Origin: Pseudomonas trivialis
GTDB lineage: Bacteria; Pseudomonadota; Gammaproteobacteria; Pseudomonadales; Pseudomonadaceae
Assembly (NCBI RefSeq): GCF_001439805.1
Contig: NZ_JYLK01000002.1
Coordinates: forward strand, 310,001-374,000
Direction of reading: 5' to 3'
DNA: 64,000 bases
In this document: positions 1 through 7,892 of the stretch, in pieces
Layout of the letters: every line of letters starts with the position of its first letter
How positions within the stretch are numbered: the stretch's first letter is position 1
The notes under the pieces: model-generated
What the model was told of the DNA's origin: nothing
The model's database searches: none
What the model saw: only the letters and a program-made list of their open reading frames with translations
Made by a program: the position numbers and the translations under genes

Positions 1-102
1 CCCACGTTTGCCCGCGTGCTGTTCGCCCAGCCGGACGCCCCGGATTTCTTGCGCAACAATCTGGGGCGCAGCATAGTGTTCGATGTGGGCATCAGCCTCT
101 GA
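1..102 (+). CDS. C-terminal end of an unidentified protein (5' end outside window)
   Basis: Frame 1 is open from the first base to a TGA at 100-102 and gives 33 residues ending in SIVFDVGISL. The stretch has the codon bias of the neighbouring genes and a gap of 140 bases to ndh, so it is probably the real 3' end of a gene on the same strand. Too little is visible to name a family. The C-terminus is hydrophobic with no obvious motif. Confidence 0.5.
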   Translation, partial: PTFARVLFAQPDAPDFLRNNLGRSIVFDVGISL

Positions 103-242
103 GACCGCGCCTGTAACGTGGCGCCCAGTTGCAACGTCTACCAGAATGCCTATCCGCCCTTTTGAGTTACCTGACGCTATGAGCTGCCTGGCGCTCGCGA
201 GGGTAACGGCTCCGATTTCCTTTAGCCTTGCGAGATACCCCC

Positions 243-1541
243 ATGACTCATCGTATTATCATCGTCGGCGGCGGCGCCGGCGGCCTGGAGTTGGCTACCC
301 GCCTGGGCAAGACTCTGGGCAAACGCGGTACCGCCAGCGTCACGCTGGTGGACACCAACCTGACCCATATCTGGAAACCGCTGCTGCATGAAGTGGCTGC
401 CGGCTCCCTGAACTCTTCGGAGGACGAACTCAATTACGTCGCCCAGGCCAAATGGAATCACTTCGAGTTCCAATTGGGCCGCATGAGCGGGCTGGACCGT
501 GAGCAGAAGAAAATCCAGCTGGCTGCCACCCTCGACGAAGAAGGTCGCGAACTGGTACCGGCACGGGTGCTGGGCTATGACAGCCTGGTGATTGCAGTGG
601 GCAGCACCACCAACGATTTCGGCACCGAGGGCGCGGCGCAGCACTGTTTGTTTCTCGACACTCGCAAACAGGCCGAGCGTTTCCACCAGCAGTTGCTCAA
701 TCACTACCTGCGCGCCCATGCCGGGCAGACCGATGCCGTTGAGCAGATCAGCGTGGCCATCGTTGGCGCCGGCGCCACGGGAGTGGAGCTGGCCGCCGAG
801 CTGCATAACGCCGCCCATGAACTGGCCGCCTATGGCCTGGACCGCATCAAACCGGAAAACATGCACATCACCCTGATCGAAGCCGGACCTCGGGTCTTGC
901 CGGCGCTGCCGGAACGCATCGGCGCGCCTGTGCATAAAACCCTGGAGAAGCTCGGCGTGACGGTGCTGACCAATGCAGCGGTGAGCGAAGTGACCGCTGA
1001 CGCATTGATCACCAGCAGCGGCCAGGCGATTCCCGCAAGCCTCAAGGTGTGGGCAGCCGGCATTCGCGCACCGGCCTTCCTCAAGGAGATTGATGGGCTG
1101 GAGACCAACCACATCAACCAGTTGCAAGTATTGCCAACCTTGCAGACCACCCGCGATGAAAACATCTTCGCCTTCGGTGACTGCGCCGCCTGCCCTCAAC
1201 CTGGCACCGACCGCAACGTGCCGCCCCGCGCACAAGCAGCGCACCAGCAGGCGTCGTTGCTGGCCAAATCGTTGAAGCTGCGCATCGAAGGCAAGGACCT
1301 GCCCACCTACAAGTACACTGACTACGGGTCACTGATCTCGCTGTCGCGGTTTTCGGCGGTGGGTAATTTGATGGGCAATTTGACCGGCAGCGTGATGCTG
1401 GAGGGCTGGCTGGCGCGCATGTTCTATGTGTCGCTGTACCGCATGCACCAGGTGGCGCTGTATGGGTTCTTTCGTACGGCGATGTTGATGCTGGGCAGCA
1501 AGATCGGGCGGGGCACGGAGCCGCGCTTGAAGCTGCACTGA
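243..1541 (+). CDS. ndh: Type II NADH:quinone oxidoreductase (NDH-2)
   Basis: This is a single-subunit, non-proton-pumping NADH dehydrogenase that passes electrons from NADH to quinone at the inner face of the membrane. The 432-residue protein has the usual family length. The N-terminal FAD dinucleotide fold IIIVGGGAGGLELA is at about residues 4-17, and the second, NADH-binding fold VAIVGAGATGVELAAEL is near residue 173. FGDCA near residue 314 is the conserved FAD-contact motif. The amphipathic C-terminal part (from about residue 370) fits membrane association. The ATG at 243 was preferred to an in-frame codon at 228 because it directly precedes the Rossmann strand. A GC-rich hairpin follows the stop codon. 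Confidence 0.95.
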   Translation: MTHRIIIVGGGAGGLELATRLGKTLGKRGTASVTLVDTNLTHIWKPLLHEVAAGSLNSSEDELNYVAQAKWNHFEFQLGRMSGLDREQKKIQLAATLDEEGRELVPARVLGYDSLVIAVGSTTNDFGTEGAAQHCLFLDTRKQAERFHQQLLNHYLRAHAGQTDAVEQISVAIVGAGATGVELAAELHNAAHELAAYGLDRIKPENMHITLIEAGPRVLPALPERIGAPVHKTLEKLGVTVLTNAAVSEVTADALITSSGQAIPASLKVWAAGIRAPAFLKEIDGLETNHINQLQVLPTLQTTRDENIFAFGDCAACPQPGTDRNVPPRAQAAHQQASLLAKSLKLRIEGKDLPTYKYTDYGSLISLSRFSAVGNLMGNLTGSVMLEGWLARMFYVSLYRMHQVALYGFFRTAMLMLGSKIGRGTEPRLKLH

Positions 1542-1555
1542 CGTTATCCGCACAG

Positions 1556-1573
1556 GAGCGAGCTTGCTCGCTC
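1556..1573. repeat. GC-rich hairpin downstream of ndh (REP-like)
   Basis: GAGCGAGC, a TT loop and GCTCGCTC form a perfect 8-bp inverted repeat about 15 bases after the ndh stop. There is no T-run after it, so it is more like the short dispersed palindromes of fluorescent pseudomonads than a rho-independent terminator. The rest of 1574-1823 is AT-rich near 1660-1735 and should hold the promoter of the regulator gene. Confidence 0.45.
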
Positions 1574-1823
1574 TCTGCCCGCTAATGCCCTGCTGACGGC
1601 ATGAATGGTTCAATACAGGCGACGACCGGCGGGAATAATGCGCTTTAAGCGCCATTCTTATTCGATAAAGCTATAAAAAAACAGAAGTTGCGCACTTTAG
1701 ATCGTAATAATAAGATACAATTCACGGGTTTCGTTATCGCTCGACATCCGTGCCCACGCGGATTTTGTGAGCCCGAAACGGGTCGGACATGGGCGGCAAT
1801 CGGCAGAGTTAATAAGGCAGATC

Positions 1824-3239
1824 ATGGAAAGACCAAGCCTGTATAGACAAGTTTATTCCAGAATCGCCAGATCCATTTACCAGGAGACTTTAAGACCTGG
1901 GCAGCGAGTTCCCTCCATACGTTCGCTGGCAAGCGAGTTGAACGTGTCAAGGAACACCGTTGAAATTGCCTACAACATGCTCATGAGCGATGGATATCTG
2001 GAAGCCCGCGGTCAGGCGGGCACCTACGTTTCAACAACGCCCTCCATAAGAAAACCCCAGCAGGGACACCCCCAAACTTCAAAGCCACTCATAAAGAGTA
2101 CCGGCCCTGGCGCGCGGCATGAAAAGGCAGTGCCAGACAGCCCACTCTTTTATCAGTTGGGTTTACCGGCACTGGACCTGTTCCCGCACAAGTTGTGGTC
2201 CAGTTTGAGCGCCAGGCAAATGCGGCTGCAGAACAGGATGCTCAACTATCCAACCCCGACAGGCTATCAACCGCTCAGAGACAGCGTATGCGCCTACCTT
2301 CAACTATCGAGGGGAGTGGATTGTTCGCCGGAGCAGGTATTCATCACGGCGGGCTATCAAGGCGCACTCAGACTGGTAGGCCGCACGCTGATAAAACCCG
2401 AGGACGAGGTGTGGATAGAAGATCCGTGTTTCCCGCCTAACCGTCACTTGCTGACGCAGATGGGCGCCAAACTTGTACCCGTACGCGTGGACGAAGAGGG
2501 CCTCAGAGTGGAGGACGGAAAAGCCCGCGCCCTGCATGCGAAGTTCGCACTGGTCACACCCGCGCATCAAAGTCCGCTCGGCGTCACGTTATCCCTTAAA
2601 CGGCGATTTGAACTATTGGCATGGGCCACTCACAACGACGCCTACATCATTGAAGACGACTATGACAGTGAATATTGCTATGACGCGCGGCCGCTGCCGG
2701 CACTGTCCAGCCTGGACGCGAATGGCAAGGTGCTGTACCTGGGTACATTCAGCAAAGTGCTGAGTCCGTCATTAAGGCTTGGTTATCTCGTCGTTCCCAA
2801 AAAGCTGGTTTCAGTATTTGAAAATGCGTGCCATCAACTCAACGATGGCTGTCCATTGTTGAGCCAGGCTGTTGTCGCCGAATTCATGCAAAATGGTTAT
2901 TTCGCCCGACACTTGCGCAAGATGCGAGCGGCTTACTCACAACGAAGAACCCTGGTAATCGACAGCCTCACGGCAGAGTTTGGCGGGCGAGCAACGTTCA
3001 GCGCCCCGGCGACAGGATTGCATCTCCTGGCCAGGCTCGCTCCGGAAGACGACGACCAACTGATGGCGCAGCGTGCCCGTGACAACCAGTTCGGCATAGC
3101 GTCATTGTCGGCACGCAGCATCGAACATGATTGTGGAAAAGGGCTGCTATTGGGATTTGCCAATATCGCTACGCCGGAGCAGGCCGCCAGTCTGGCTCGA
3201 CAACTGCGCTTGAGTGTGGAGCCACACCGGCAACGTTGA
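1824..3239 (+). CDS. MocR-type transcriptional regulator (GntR winged helix fused to class I aminotransferase domain)
   Basis: This is a 471-residue regulator. An N-terminal GntR winged helix (about residues 1-70, with VSRNTVEIAYNML as recognition part) is joined to a type I PLP-fold domain. GTFSKVLSPSLRLGY contains Lys311, the expected Schiff-base lysine, and EDDYDSEY is the usual MocR/PdxR motif, so PLP binding is likely. MocR proteins use PLP plus an effector to control transcription; they are rarely active aminotransferases. The gene is convergent with the adjacent biosynthetic operon (9 bases between stop codons), which makes it the obvious candidate regulator. ATG 1824 was chosen because the family's first helix begins there; an upstream in-frame GTG at 1767 would add 19 unconserved residues. 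The effector is unknown. Confidence 0.88.
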   Translation: MERPSLYRQVYSRIARSIYQETLRPGQRVPSIRSLASELNVSRNTVEIAYNMLMSDGYLEARGQAGTYVSTTPSIRKPQQGHPQTSKPLIKSTGPGARHEKAVPDSPLFYQLGLPALDLFPHKLWSSLSARQMRLQNRMLNYPTPTGYQPLRDSVCAYLQLSRGVDCSPEQVFITAGYQGALRLVGRTLIKPEDEVWIEDPCFPPNRHLLTQMGAKLVPVRVDEEGLRVEDGKARALHAKFALVTPAHQSPLGVTLSLKRRFELLAWATHNDAYIIEDDYDSEYCYDARPLPALSSLDANGKVLYLGTFSKVLSPSLRLGYLVVPKKLVSVFENACHQLNDGCPLLSQAVVAEFMQNGYFARHLRKMRAAYSQRRTLVIDSLTAEFGGRATFSAPATGLHLLARLAPEDDDQLMAQRARDNQFGIASLSARSIEHDCGKGLLLGFANIATPEQAASLARQLRLSVEPHRQR

Positions 3240-3248
3240 TGACCCGCG

Positions 3249-3638
3249 TTAGTCAGGAATAACCGCCATGGCCTCAATCTGCACTTTGGCGCCCTCCACC
3301 ATCAAACCTTGCACCTGGAAAGCGCTCATGGGTGGGTAATGCCCTATTAACGTCTTGTAAACGAGCCCTACTTCACGACCTTCGGAAAAATAGGCATCCC
3401 GATCACTGACATACCAGGTGAGACGAACCAGATGCTCCGGACGAGCGCCCGCCTCTGCCAGCACCGTGACTATGTTACGCAGCGCCTGTATCGCCTGCTC
3501 TGCGTACCGATCACTGACCAGACGGCTCTGAGCGTCCCAGCCGAACTGGCCAGACAGGCAAATCAGCGTCCCGCGTGCGACAATACCGTTTGCGTAGCCA
3601 CGCGGACGATCCCAGCCGGGTGGTTGAAGGATATTCAT
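3249..3638 (-). CDS. RidA/YjgF-family protein lacking the canonical active-site Arg
   Basis: This 129-residue protein has the RidA length and fold signature (LICLSGQFGWD near 25-35, EAGARPEHLVRLTWYVSD, VEGAKVQIEAMAV at the end). RidA enzymes hydrolyse reactive enamines and imines. In active RidA proteins the strand after 'P(A)' carries Arg-Ser-Cys. Here the same place reads PPMSAFQVQGL, so the Arg is replaced by Met104 and ordinary imine deamination is doubtful. It is the last gene of the biosynthetic operon and its ATG overlaps the thioesterase stop by 4 bases (ATGA). It may act on, or only bind, a pathway intermediate. Confidence 0.85.
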   Translation of the reverse strand: MNILQPPGWDRPRGYANGIVARGTLICLSGQFGWDAQSRLVSDRYAEQAIQALRNIVTVLAEAGARPEHLVRLTWYVSDRDAYFSEGREVGLVYKTLIGHYPPMSAFQVQGLMVEGAKVQIEAMAVIPD

Positions 3639-4081
3639 AAGGCACCCTCGGCCACGGGAATAAAGTGACCCACCGAACGGCGAATATCTGCCGGTATTGG
3701 CGTGGACGTTCCGTCCGTCAAGCAGGTTTGGACCATCGTTTGTTGGCTGCGCATGCGCAAAGCGCCGTTGACATGCCCTTCGATAACAACAGTCAACGAG
3801 CTTCGACCCAGGCGCTCAACGCGTAAATCAAATGTCAGCTGGTCTCCATGACGCGAGGGCGCTGTAAATTCACAGTTCAGTTTTACCAGCGGAAGTCCCA
3901 ACTGGCGCTTACCGATAAGGTCAGAGAAATCGATGTTCAAGCCTTCGGTAAACCAGTCCTCCACAAGCCAGTTTGTTAACACCAGATATTGGGGAAAGTA
4001 AACGATGCCTGCCGGGTCGCAGTGTTGAAAACGGATCAGATAGGTTTTGGAGAAATGCGGATTTTCCATGATGTGTTCCAC
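3635..4081 (-). CDS. 4-hydroxybenzoyl-CoA thioesterase-family (hotdog) protein
   Basis: This 148-residue single-hotdog protein carries the family signature FQHCDPAGIVYFPQY near the N-terminus. The Asp of HCDPAGIV is the catalytic acid in the Pseudomonas 4-hydroxybenzoyl-CoA thioesterase group. The inferred role is hydrolytic release of an aromatic acyl-CoA made by the ligases and oxygenase of this operon. The start is uncertain: GTG at 4081 or ATG at 4069, four codons later, both without a strong ribosome-binding site. It lies 9 bases after the amidotransferase gene and is translationally coupled to the RidA-like gene. Confidence 0.85.
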   Translation of the reverse strand: MEHIMENPHFSKTYLIRFQHCDPAGIVYFPQYLVLTNWLVEDWFTEGLNIDFSDLIGKRQLGLPLVKLNCEFTAPSRHGDQLTFDLRVERLGRSSLTVVIEGHVNGALRMRSQQTMVQTCLTDGTSTPIPADIRRSVGHFIPVAEGAL

Positions 4082-4090
4082 GGGGTCTGT

Positions 4091-4696
4091 TCAGGCAACA
4101 GTGCGAAGGGCCTGACCCTGCGCAACCTGTTGGAGGTAATTTGCCAACATCGTCATGCCGGTTGGCGTCATCAATGACTCGGGGTGAAACTGCAGGCCAT
4201 AAATGGGCAGTTCCCTGTGACGCAGCGCCATAATTTCGCCCCGCTTGCCGTCCTGATCCAGGACGTGTGCCGTCGCCACCAACTCACTCGGCAACTCGCC
4301 GGCAACTAACGAGTGATACCTCGCCACTTGCAACTCTGTCGGCAATCCCTCGAACAGATCGCGTCCGTCATGACAGATACGCGACACCTTGCCATGTAAC
4401 ACCTCGCGGGCACGGCGCACTTCGCCGCCAAAAGCTGCGGTAATACTTTGATGCCCCAGGCAGATGCCCAGTATCGGTAAACGCTGTGCGAAGTGTTTGA
4501 TGGCTGACAGCGATATACCCGCCTCGGCGGGCGAACAGGGACCCGGCGAAATGATCAGCGACTCGGGCTTCATGTCCTCTATCTGTTGCAGTGAAATATC
4601 ATCGTTACGGCGCACGTCTATATCGGCGCCGAGCATGCGCAGATATTGCACAACGTTATAGGTAAAAGAATCGTAGTTATCGATCATTAAGTGCAT
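4091..4696 (-). CDS. Anthranilate synthase component II (glutamine amidotransferase), operon-dedicated paralogue
   Basis: This 201-residue class I amidotransferase supplies ammonia from glutamine to the chorismate-converting subunit encoded just upstream. The start MIDNYDSFTYN is typical of TrpG/PabA. GICLGHQ carries the nucleophilic Cys, and the His and Glu of HPES complete the triad. A strong AGGAGGT lies 5 bases before the ATG, inside the end of the component I gene (20-base overlap), so the two subunits are probably coupled. TrpG and PabA cannot be separated on this subunit alone; the partner decides in favour of anthranilate synthase. Confidence 0.9.
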   Translation of the reverse strand: MHLMIDNYDSFTYNVVQYLRMLGADIDVRRNDDISLQQIEDMKPESLIISPGPCSPAEAGISLSAIKHFAQRLPILGICLGHQSITAAFGGEVRRAREVLHGKVSRICHDGRDLFEGLPTELQVARYHSLVAGELPSELVATAHVLDQDGKRGEIMALRHRELPIYGLQFHPESLMTPTGMTMLANYLQQVAQGQALRTVA

Positions 4697-6200
4697 ACGC
4701 TACCTCCTGGTAGGGCGTGGCCGTTTTGCTCCGCGCTGCTGCGACGCGAATGATCTGGCTTTTTTCAATGGTCTCCTGCCATTCCCGTTCGGCCACTGAG
4801 TCTTGCACCACGCCCGCGCCCGCCTGCACGTAAAGACGCCCCTCATGCAGAAGTCCCGTTCGAATGGCGATGGCGAGGTTGGCCCGGCCACTCCAGTCCA
4901 GGTACCCGATCGCTCCCCCATAAACGCCTCGGGCGTGCGGTTCAAGTTCGGCGATGATTTCCAGTGCGCGCACCTTCGAGGCACCGCTGAGCGTGCCTGC
5001 CGGAAAGAGGCTCTTGAGCAGTTCCAGGCCGCTGACACTGTCGGGCACGTCGCCAATAACCGTAGAAACGATGTGCATGACATGGGAGAAATATTCGACG
5101 TCCAATAGTTGCGACACTTGCACGCTCCCGACGCTGGCAAGGCGGCCCAGGTCATTGCGTGACAAATCCACAAGCATCATGTGCTCGGCCACTTCCTTGG
5201 GGTCGGCCAGTAGTTCTTCCTTGAGCCGAGCGTCTTCGGCCGCCGAATCGCCGCGGCGCCGAGTACCTGCCATTGGCCGGGTCGTGACCCGTTGGCCGGC
5301 TTGTCGGAACAGCATCTCCGGAGACGCGCCGACCACCTGGTGATCACCCAGGTTCAGCAGATAGCGATACGGCGTATGCCCCAATTGCGCCAGTGAGCGA
5401 TACAAACTGATCGCATCCTGCTCGAAGGGCTGGCTCATGCGTTGGGACAGGACAACCTGCATCACATCGCCCGCCGCAATGTAGTCCTTGATGCGCGTCA
5501 CAGCCTCAATGAAGGCTGGCCGTGGGAAGGACGATTCGGCCTCTGAAAGCGGGGTGGGCGCTGCCCGCGTGCTCGGTGCGCTCGGGACAAGCAGAGGACG
5601 AACACGGGCCACCAGTTGATTGAGTCGATCCTGCCCTGCCTGATAGTCGCCAAGCGCCCTGGGCCGTTCATGCACGATGCAATAAATCTGCTGCTCGACA
5701 TGGTCCAGTACGATCAAGTCGGTGCTGATCAACTGCAGCACGTCGGGAAGACCGAAGCCCGAAGGTTTGCGAGGCGCGTTGCGCAAGCGAGGTTCGATAA
5801 GCCGCGTCGTCTCAAAGCCAAAATAGCCGAAGAAGCCGCCGCTGAATGGCGGCAGGCCAGGGCACTGAGGAATGCGGAACTCATCCTGCAGCGCAGAGAA
5901 CGCTGCCAGTGGGTCTGGCGACTCGGTGACGCTAGCCAGTTGCCCGTCGCTGTAAACACGCATGACACCTTCGTCCAGTTCTACACGCTGCCTGCAAGGC
6001 AGGCCGATCACAGAGCAGGTCTGCGCGTACGTACCTTGCTGCCACTGCCCCGTCTCGAACAGGTAATCCTGACCCCGGTTGGCCAGCGCCTCATACAGCG
6101 AAAGCGCCTGAACGCCTGCCGGCAAAGTCAACTGTTGCCAAAGTGGAACGTGGCTATAACCTGCGTCGCCGTAAGCAAAAAAATCTTCAGGACTCAACAT
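4677..6200 (-). CDS. Anthranilate synthase component I (TrpE/PhnA-like), operon-dedicated paralogue
   Basis: This 507-residue chorismate-utilising enzyme has the C-terminal catalytic domain from about residue 225. Motifs include DVMQVVLSQRM, PMAGTRRRGD, DLSRNDLGR, SHVMHIVS and the late GAGVVQDSVAEREW. The position that is Lys in aminodeoxychorismate synthases (PIKGT) is Ala311 here (PMAGT), as in anthranilate synthases, so the product should be anthranilate. In the N-terminal domain the tryptophan-sensing LLES element appears as YLFET (residues 46-50), so feedback inhibition may be weak. ATG 6200 overlaps the end of the upstream ligase gene by 7 bases. Its presence in a secondary-metabolite operon suggests a private anthranilate supply. 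Confidence 0.9.
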   Translation of the reverse strand: MLSPEDFFAYGDAGYSHVPLWQQLTLPAGVQALSLYEALANRGQDYLFETGQWQQGTYAQTCSVIGLPCRQRVELDEGVMRVYSDGQLASVTESPDPLAAFSALQDEFRIPQCPGLPPFSGGFFGYFGFETTRLIEPRLRNAPRKPSGFGLPDVLQLISTDLIVLDHVEQQIYCIVHERPRALGDYQAGQDRLNQLVARVRPLLVPSAPSTRAAPTPLSEAESSFPRPAFIEAVTRIKDYIAAGDVMQVVLSQRMSQPFEQDAISLYRSLAQLGHTPYRYLLNLGDHQVVGASPEMLFRQAGQRVTTRPMAGTRRRGDSAAEDARLKEELLADPKEVAEHMMLVDLSRNDLGRLASVGSVQVSQLLDVEYFSHVMHIVSTVIGDVPDSVSGLELLKSLFPAGTLSGASKVRALEIIAELEPHARGVYGGAIGYLDWSGRANLAIAIRTGLLHEGRLYVQAGAGVVQDSVAEREWQETIEKSQIIRVAAARSKTATPYQEVAYALNDR

Positions 6201-7819
6201 GCGGGGGTCTCCACTTCTCTACGCAGCAACTGATCGGCCATGTGCGCCATCGCCCTGCGGTCAGGCTTGCCGTTGCGGTTCAAAGGTAGTTCGTCAAGCC
6301 ATGCAATACGAACCGGGCGCTTGTAGCTCTCCAGCTGCGTTTGCAGGATGTTTTCGATGCGGCCTGTCAGATCGTTTACCGCACCCGAGGCTCGCACCAA
6401 CAGCACTGGGCGACACTCATCCTCGGTGCAACCCGCCACCAGATAACAATCGCGCAGCTCTGGCAGCCGGCTGATCAGCAGATTTTCGACTTCCACGGGC
6501 ACCACCCAGCGACCGAAGACCTTGAAACGGTCATCTTCTCGGCCATGAAAGCTCAGTAGCCCCTGCCGGTCCTGGCTGAATAGATCGCCGGTGCGGTACC
6601 AGCCGTCGTTGAAGCGCTCTGCCTGATCGTCCGGGCGCTCCCAGTAGCCCACGGCCATGCCGGGCGCCTTGACCAGCAGCACGCCACACTCACCGGGTAC
6701 GACACTCTGGCCGCCTGCGTCCACAATCCGTGACTCCCAGCCCGGCAACATGCGCCCGACCTTGCCAGGGTGCTGGGCATCCGGGTAACTGGTCGCGAAC
6801 ACATGACCCAGCTCGGTCGCACCAATGCCGTCGTGCAAGCCGATTCCAAAGCGCTGCTGCCAGCGCAGGGCGATATTGGCTGGTAGCGGTGCGCCTGCGC
6901 TGAAGGCCAGTCGCAGTGCCAGCTCAGTCGGCTCGATTGCCTCGTCCAGCAACATTGCGTACAGCGTCGGCACGGCAAACAATACGCTGGGTCGGTATTG
7001 ATTCAGCAGGGCGCGCACGCGCTGTGCGCTTGGCCAGGCACTGTCCAGCACCGCACTGGCGCCTGTGTAAAGCGGAAAAAACAGGCTGTTGCCCATCCCG
7101 TAACCAAAAAAGGTTTTGGGCACTGAATACAACACATCGTTTTCGCCCAGCCCCAATTGCCTGACGGCGAAATCCTCGCAGCAGGCCAGGATGGAACGGG
7201 CACTGTGCAACACGCCCTTGGGTTGACCCGTACTGCCGGAGGTGTACTGGATCAGGGCCGGCGCTCCGGGGTCCTTGAGCGCAAACGCCTGGCAATGAGT
7301 CTTCGGCGAGTACGCGCTCAACCAGCCGCTGTAAGCGTCGCCTTCCAGCACATGCAGGCCTGGCGCGCCGCGCCATTGCTCGGCAGCCGCTGAATGGACA
7401 AAACACAGTGTCGGCCGGGCATCCGCTACCAACTGAACAACAGCGGCCGCGTCCAGCCTGGGATTGAGCAAGACAGGCAGCGCCCCCATTGCCAATGCGG
7501 CGAAGAAGAGGATGGCCAGTTCAGCACCATCGTCGAGTGCGATGAACATGCGGTCATCGACCCTGGCGCCCTTTTGGCACAGCTCAAACGCCTGGACTCG
7601 CACTGCCTGGTCCAACTGACGGTAGCTCAATTGAAAACCCGGCCCATGAAAACAGAGGCGGTCGCTGTCGCTGCGGCTCGCGATGAGCCGCGCGGCCAGG
7701 TTCACGGGTGCGGGGGCCTGCGCCCTGAAAGGCAGCGTGCCTTCAGGGCCGCTGCTTCCCGTTGCCGAATATTCGGCCTTGCCATTATCGGGATGCCTGG
7801 CGGAGGGAGAAATCAGCAT
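6194..7819 (-). CDS. Benzoate/anthranilate-CoA ligase-like enzyme
   Basis: This 541-residue ANL-superfamily adenylating enzyme has the ATP-binding motif TSGSTGQPK (193-201), a benzoate-CoA-ligase-like VPKTFFGYGMGNSL segment, YRTGD and the C-terminal LPLNRNGKPDRR, whose Lys is the expected adenylation lysine. The family activates aryl acids with ATP and CoA. Next to anthranilate synthase, anthranilate is the likely substrate (inference). The first 35 residues are unconserved, so the true start could be slightly downstream of 7819; only a weak AGGA is seen upstream. A 73-base gap separates it from the diiron-oxidase/cupin gene. Confidence 0.88.
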   Translation of the reverse strand: MLISPSARHPDNGKAEYSATGSSGPEGTLPFRAQAPAPVNLAARLIASRSDSDRLCFHGPGFQLSYRQLDQAVRVQAFELCQKGARVDDRMFIALDDGAELAILFFAALAMGALPVLLNPRLDAAAVVQLVADARPTLCFVHSAAAEQWRGAPGLHVLEGDAYSGWLSAYSPKTHCQAFALKDPGAPALIQYTSGSTGQPKGVLHSARSILACCEDFAVRQLGLGENDVLYSVPKTFFGYGMGNSLFFPLYTGASAVLDSAWPSAQRVRALLNQYRPSVLFAVPTLYAMLLDEAIEPTELALRLAFSAGAPLPANIALRWQQRFGIGLHDGIGATELGHVFATSYPDAQHPGKVGRMLPGWESRIVDAGGQSVVPGECGVLLVKAPGMAVGYWERPDDQAERFNDGWYRTGDLFSQDRQGLLSFHGREDDRFKVFGRWVVPVEVENLLISRLPELRDCYLVAGCTEDECRPVLLVRASGAVNDLTGRIENILQTQLESYKRPVRIAWLDELPLNRNGKPDRRAMAHMADQLLRREVETPAC

Positions 7820-7892
7820 GGTCGATCTCAGTCCTGTGGAGTTTCAGAGGCGGAGACTGCCGCGCGCAGTCAATCACGCGGCAGACGGTTTT

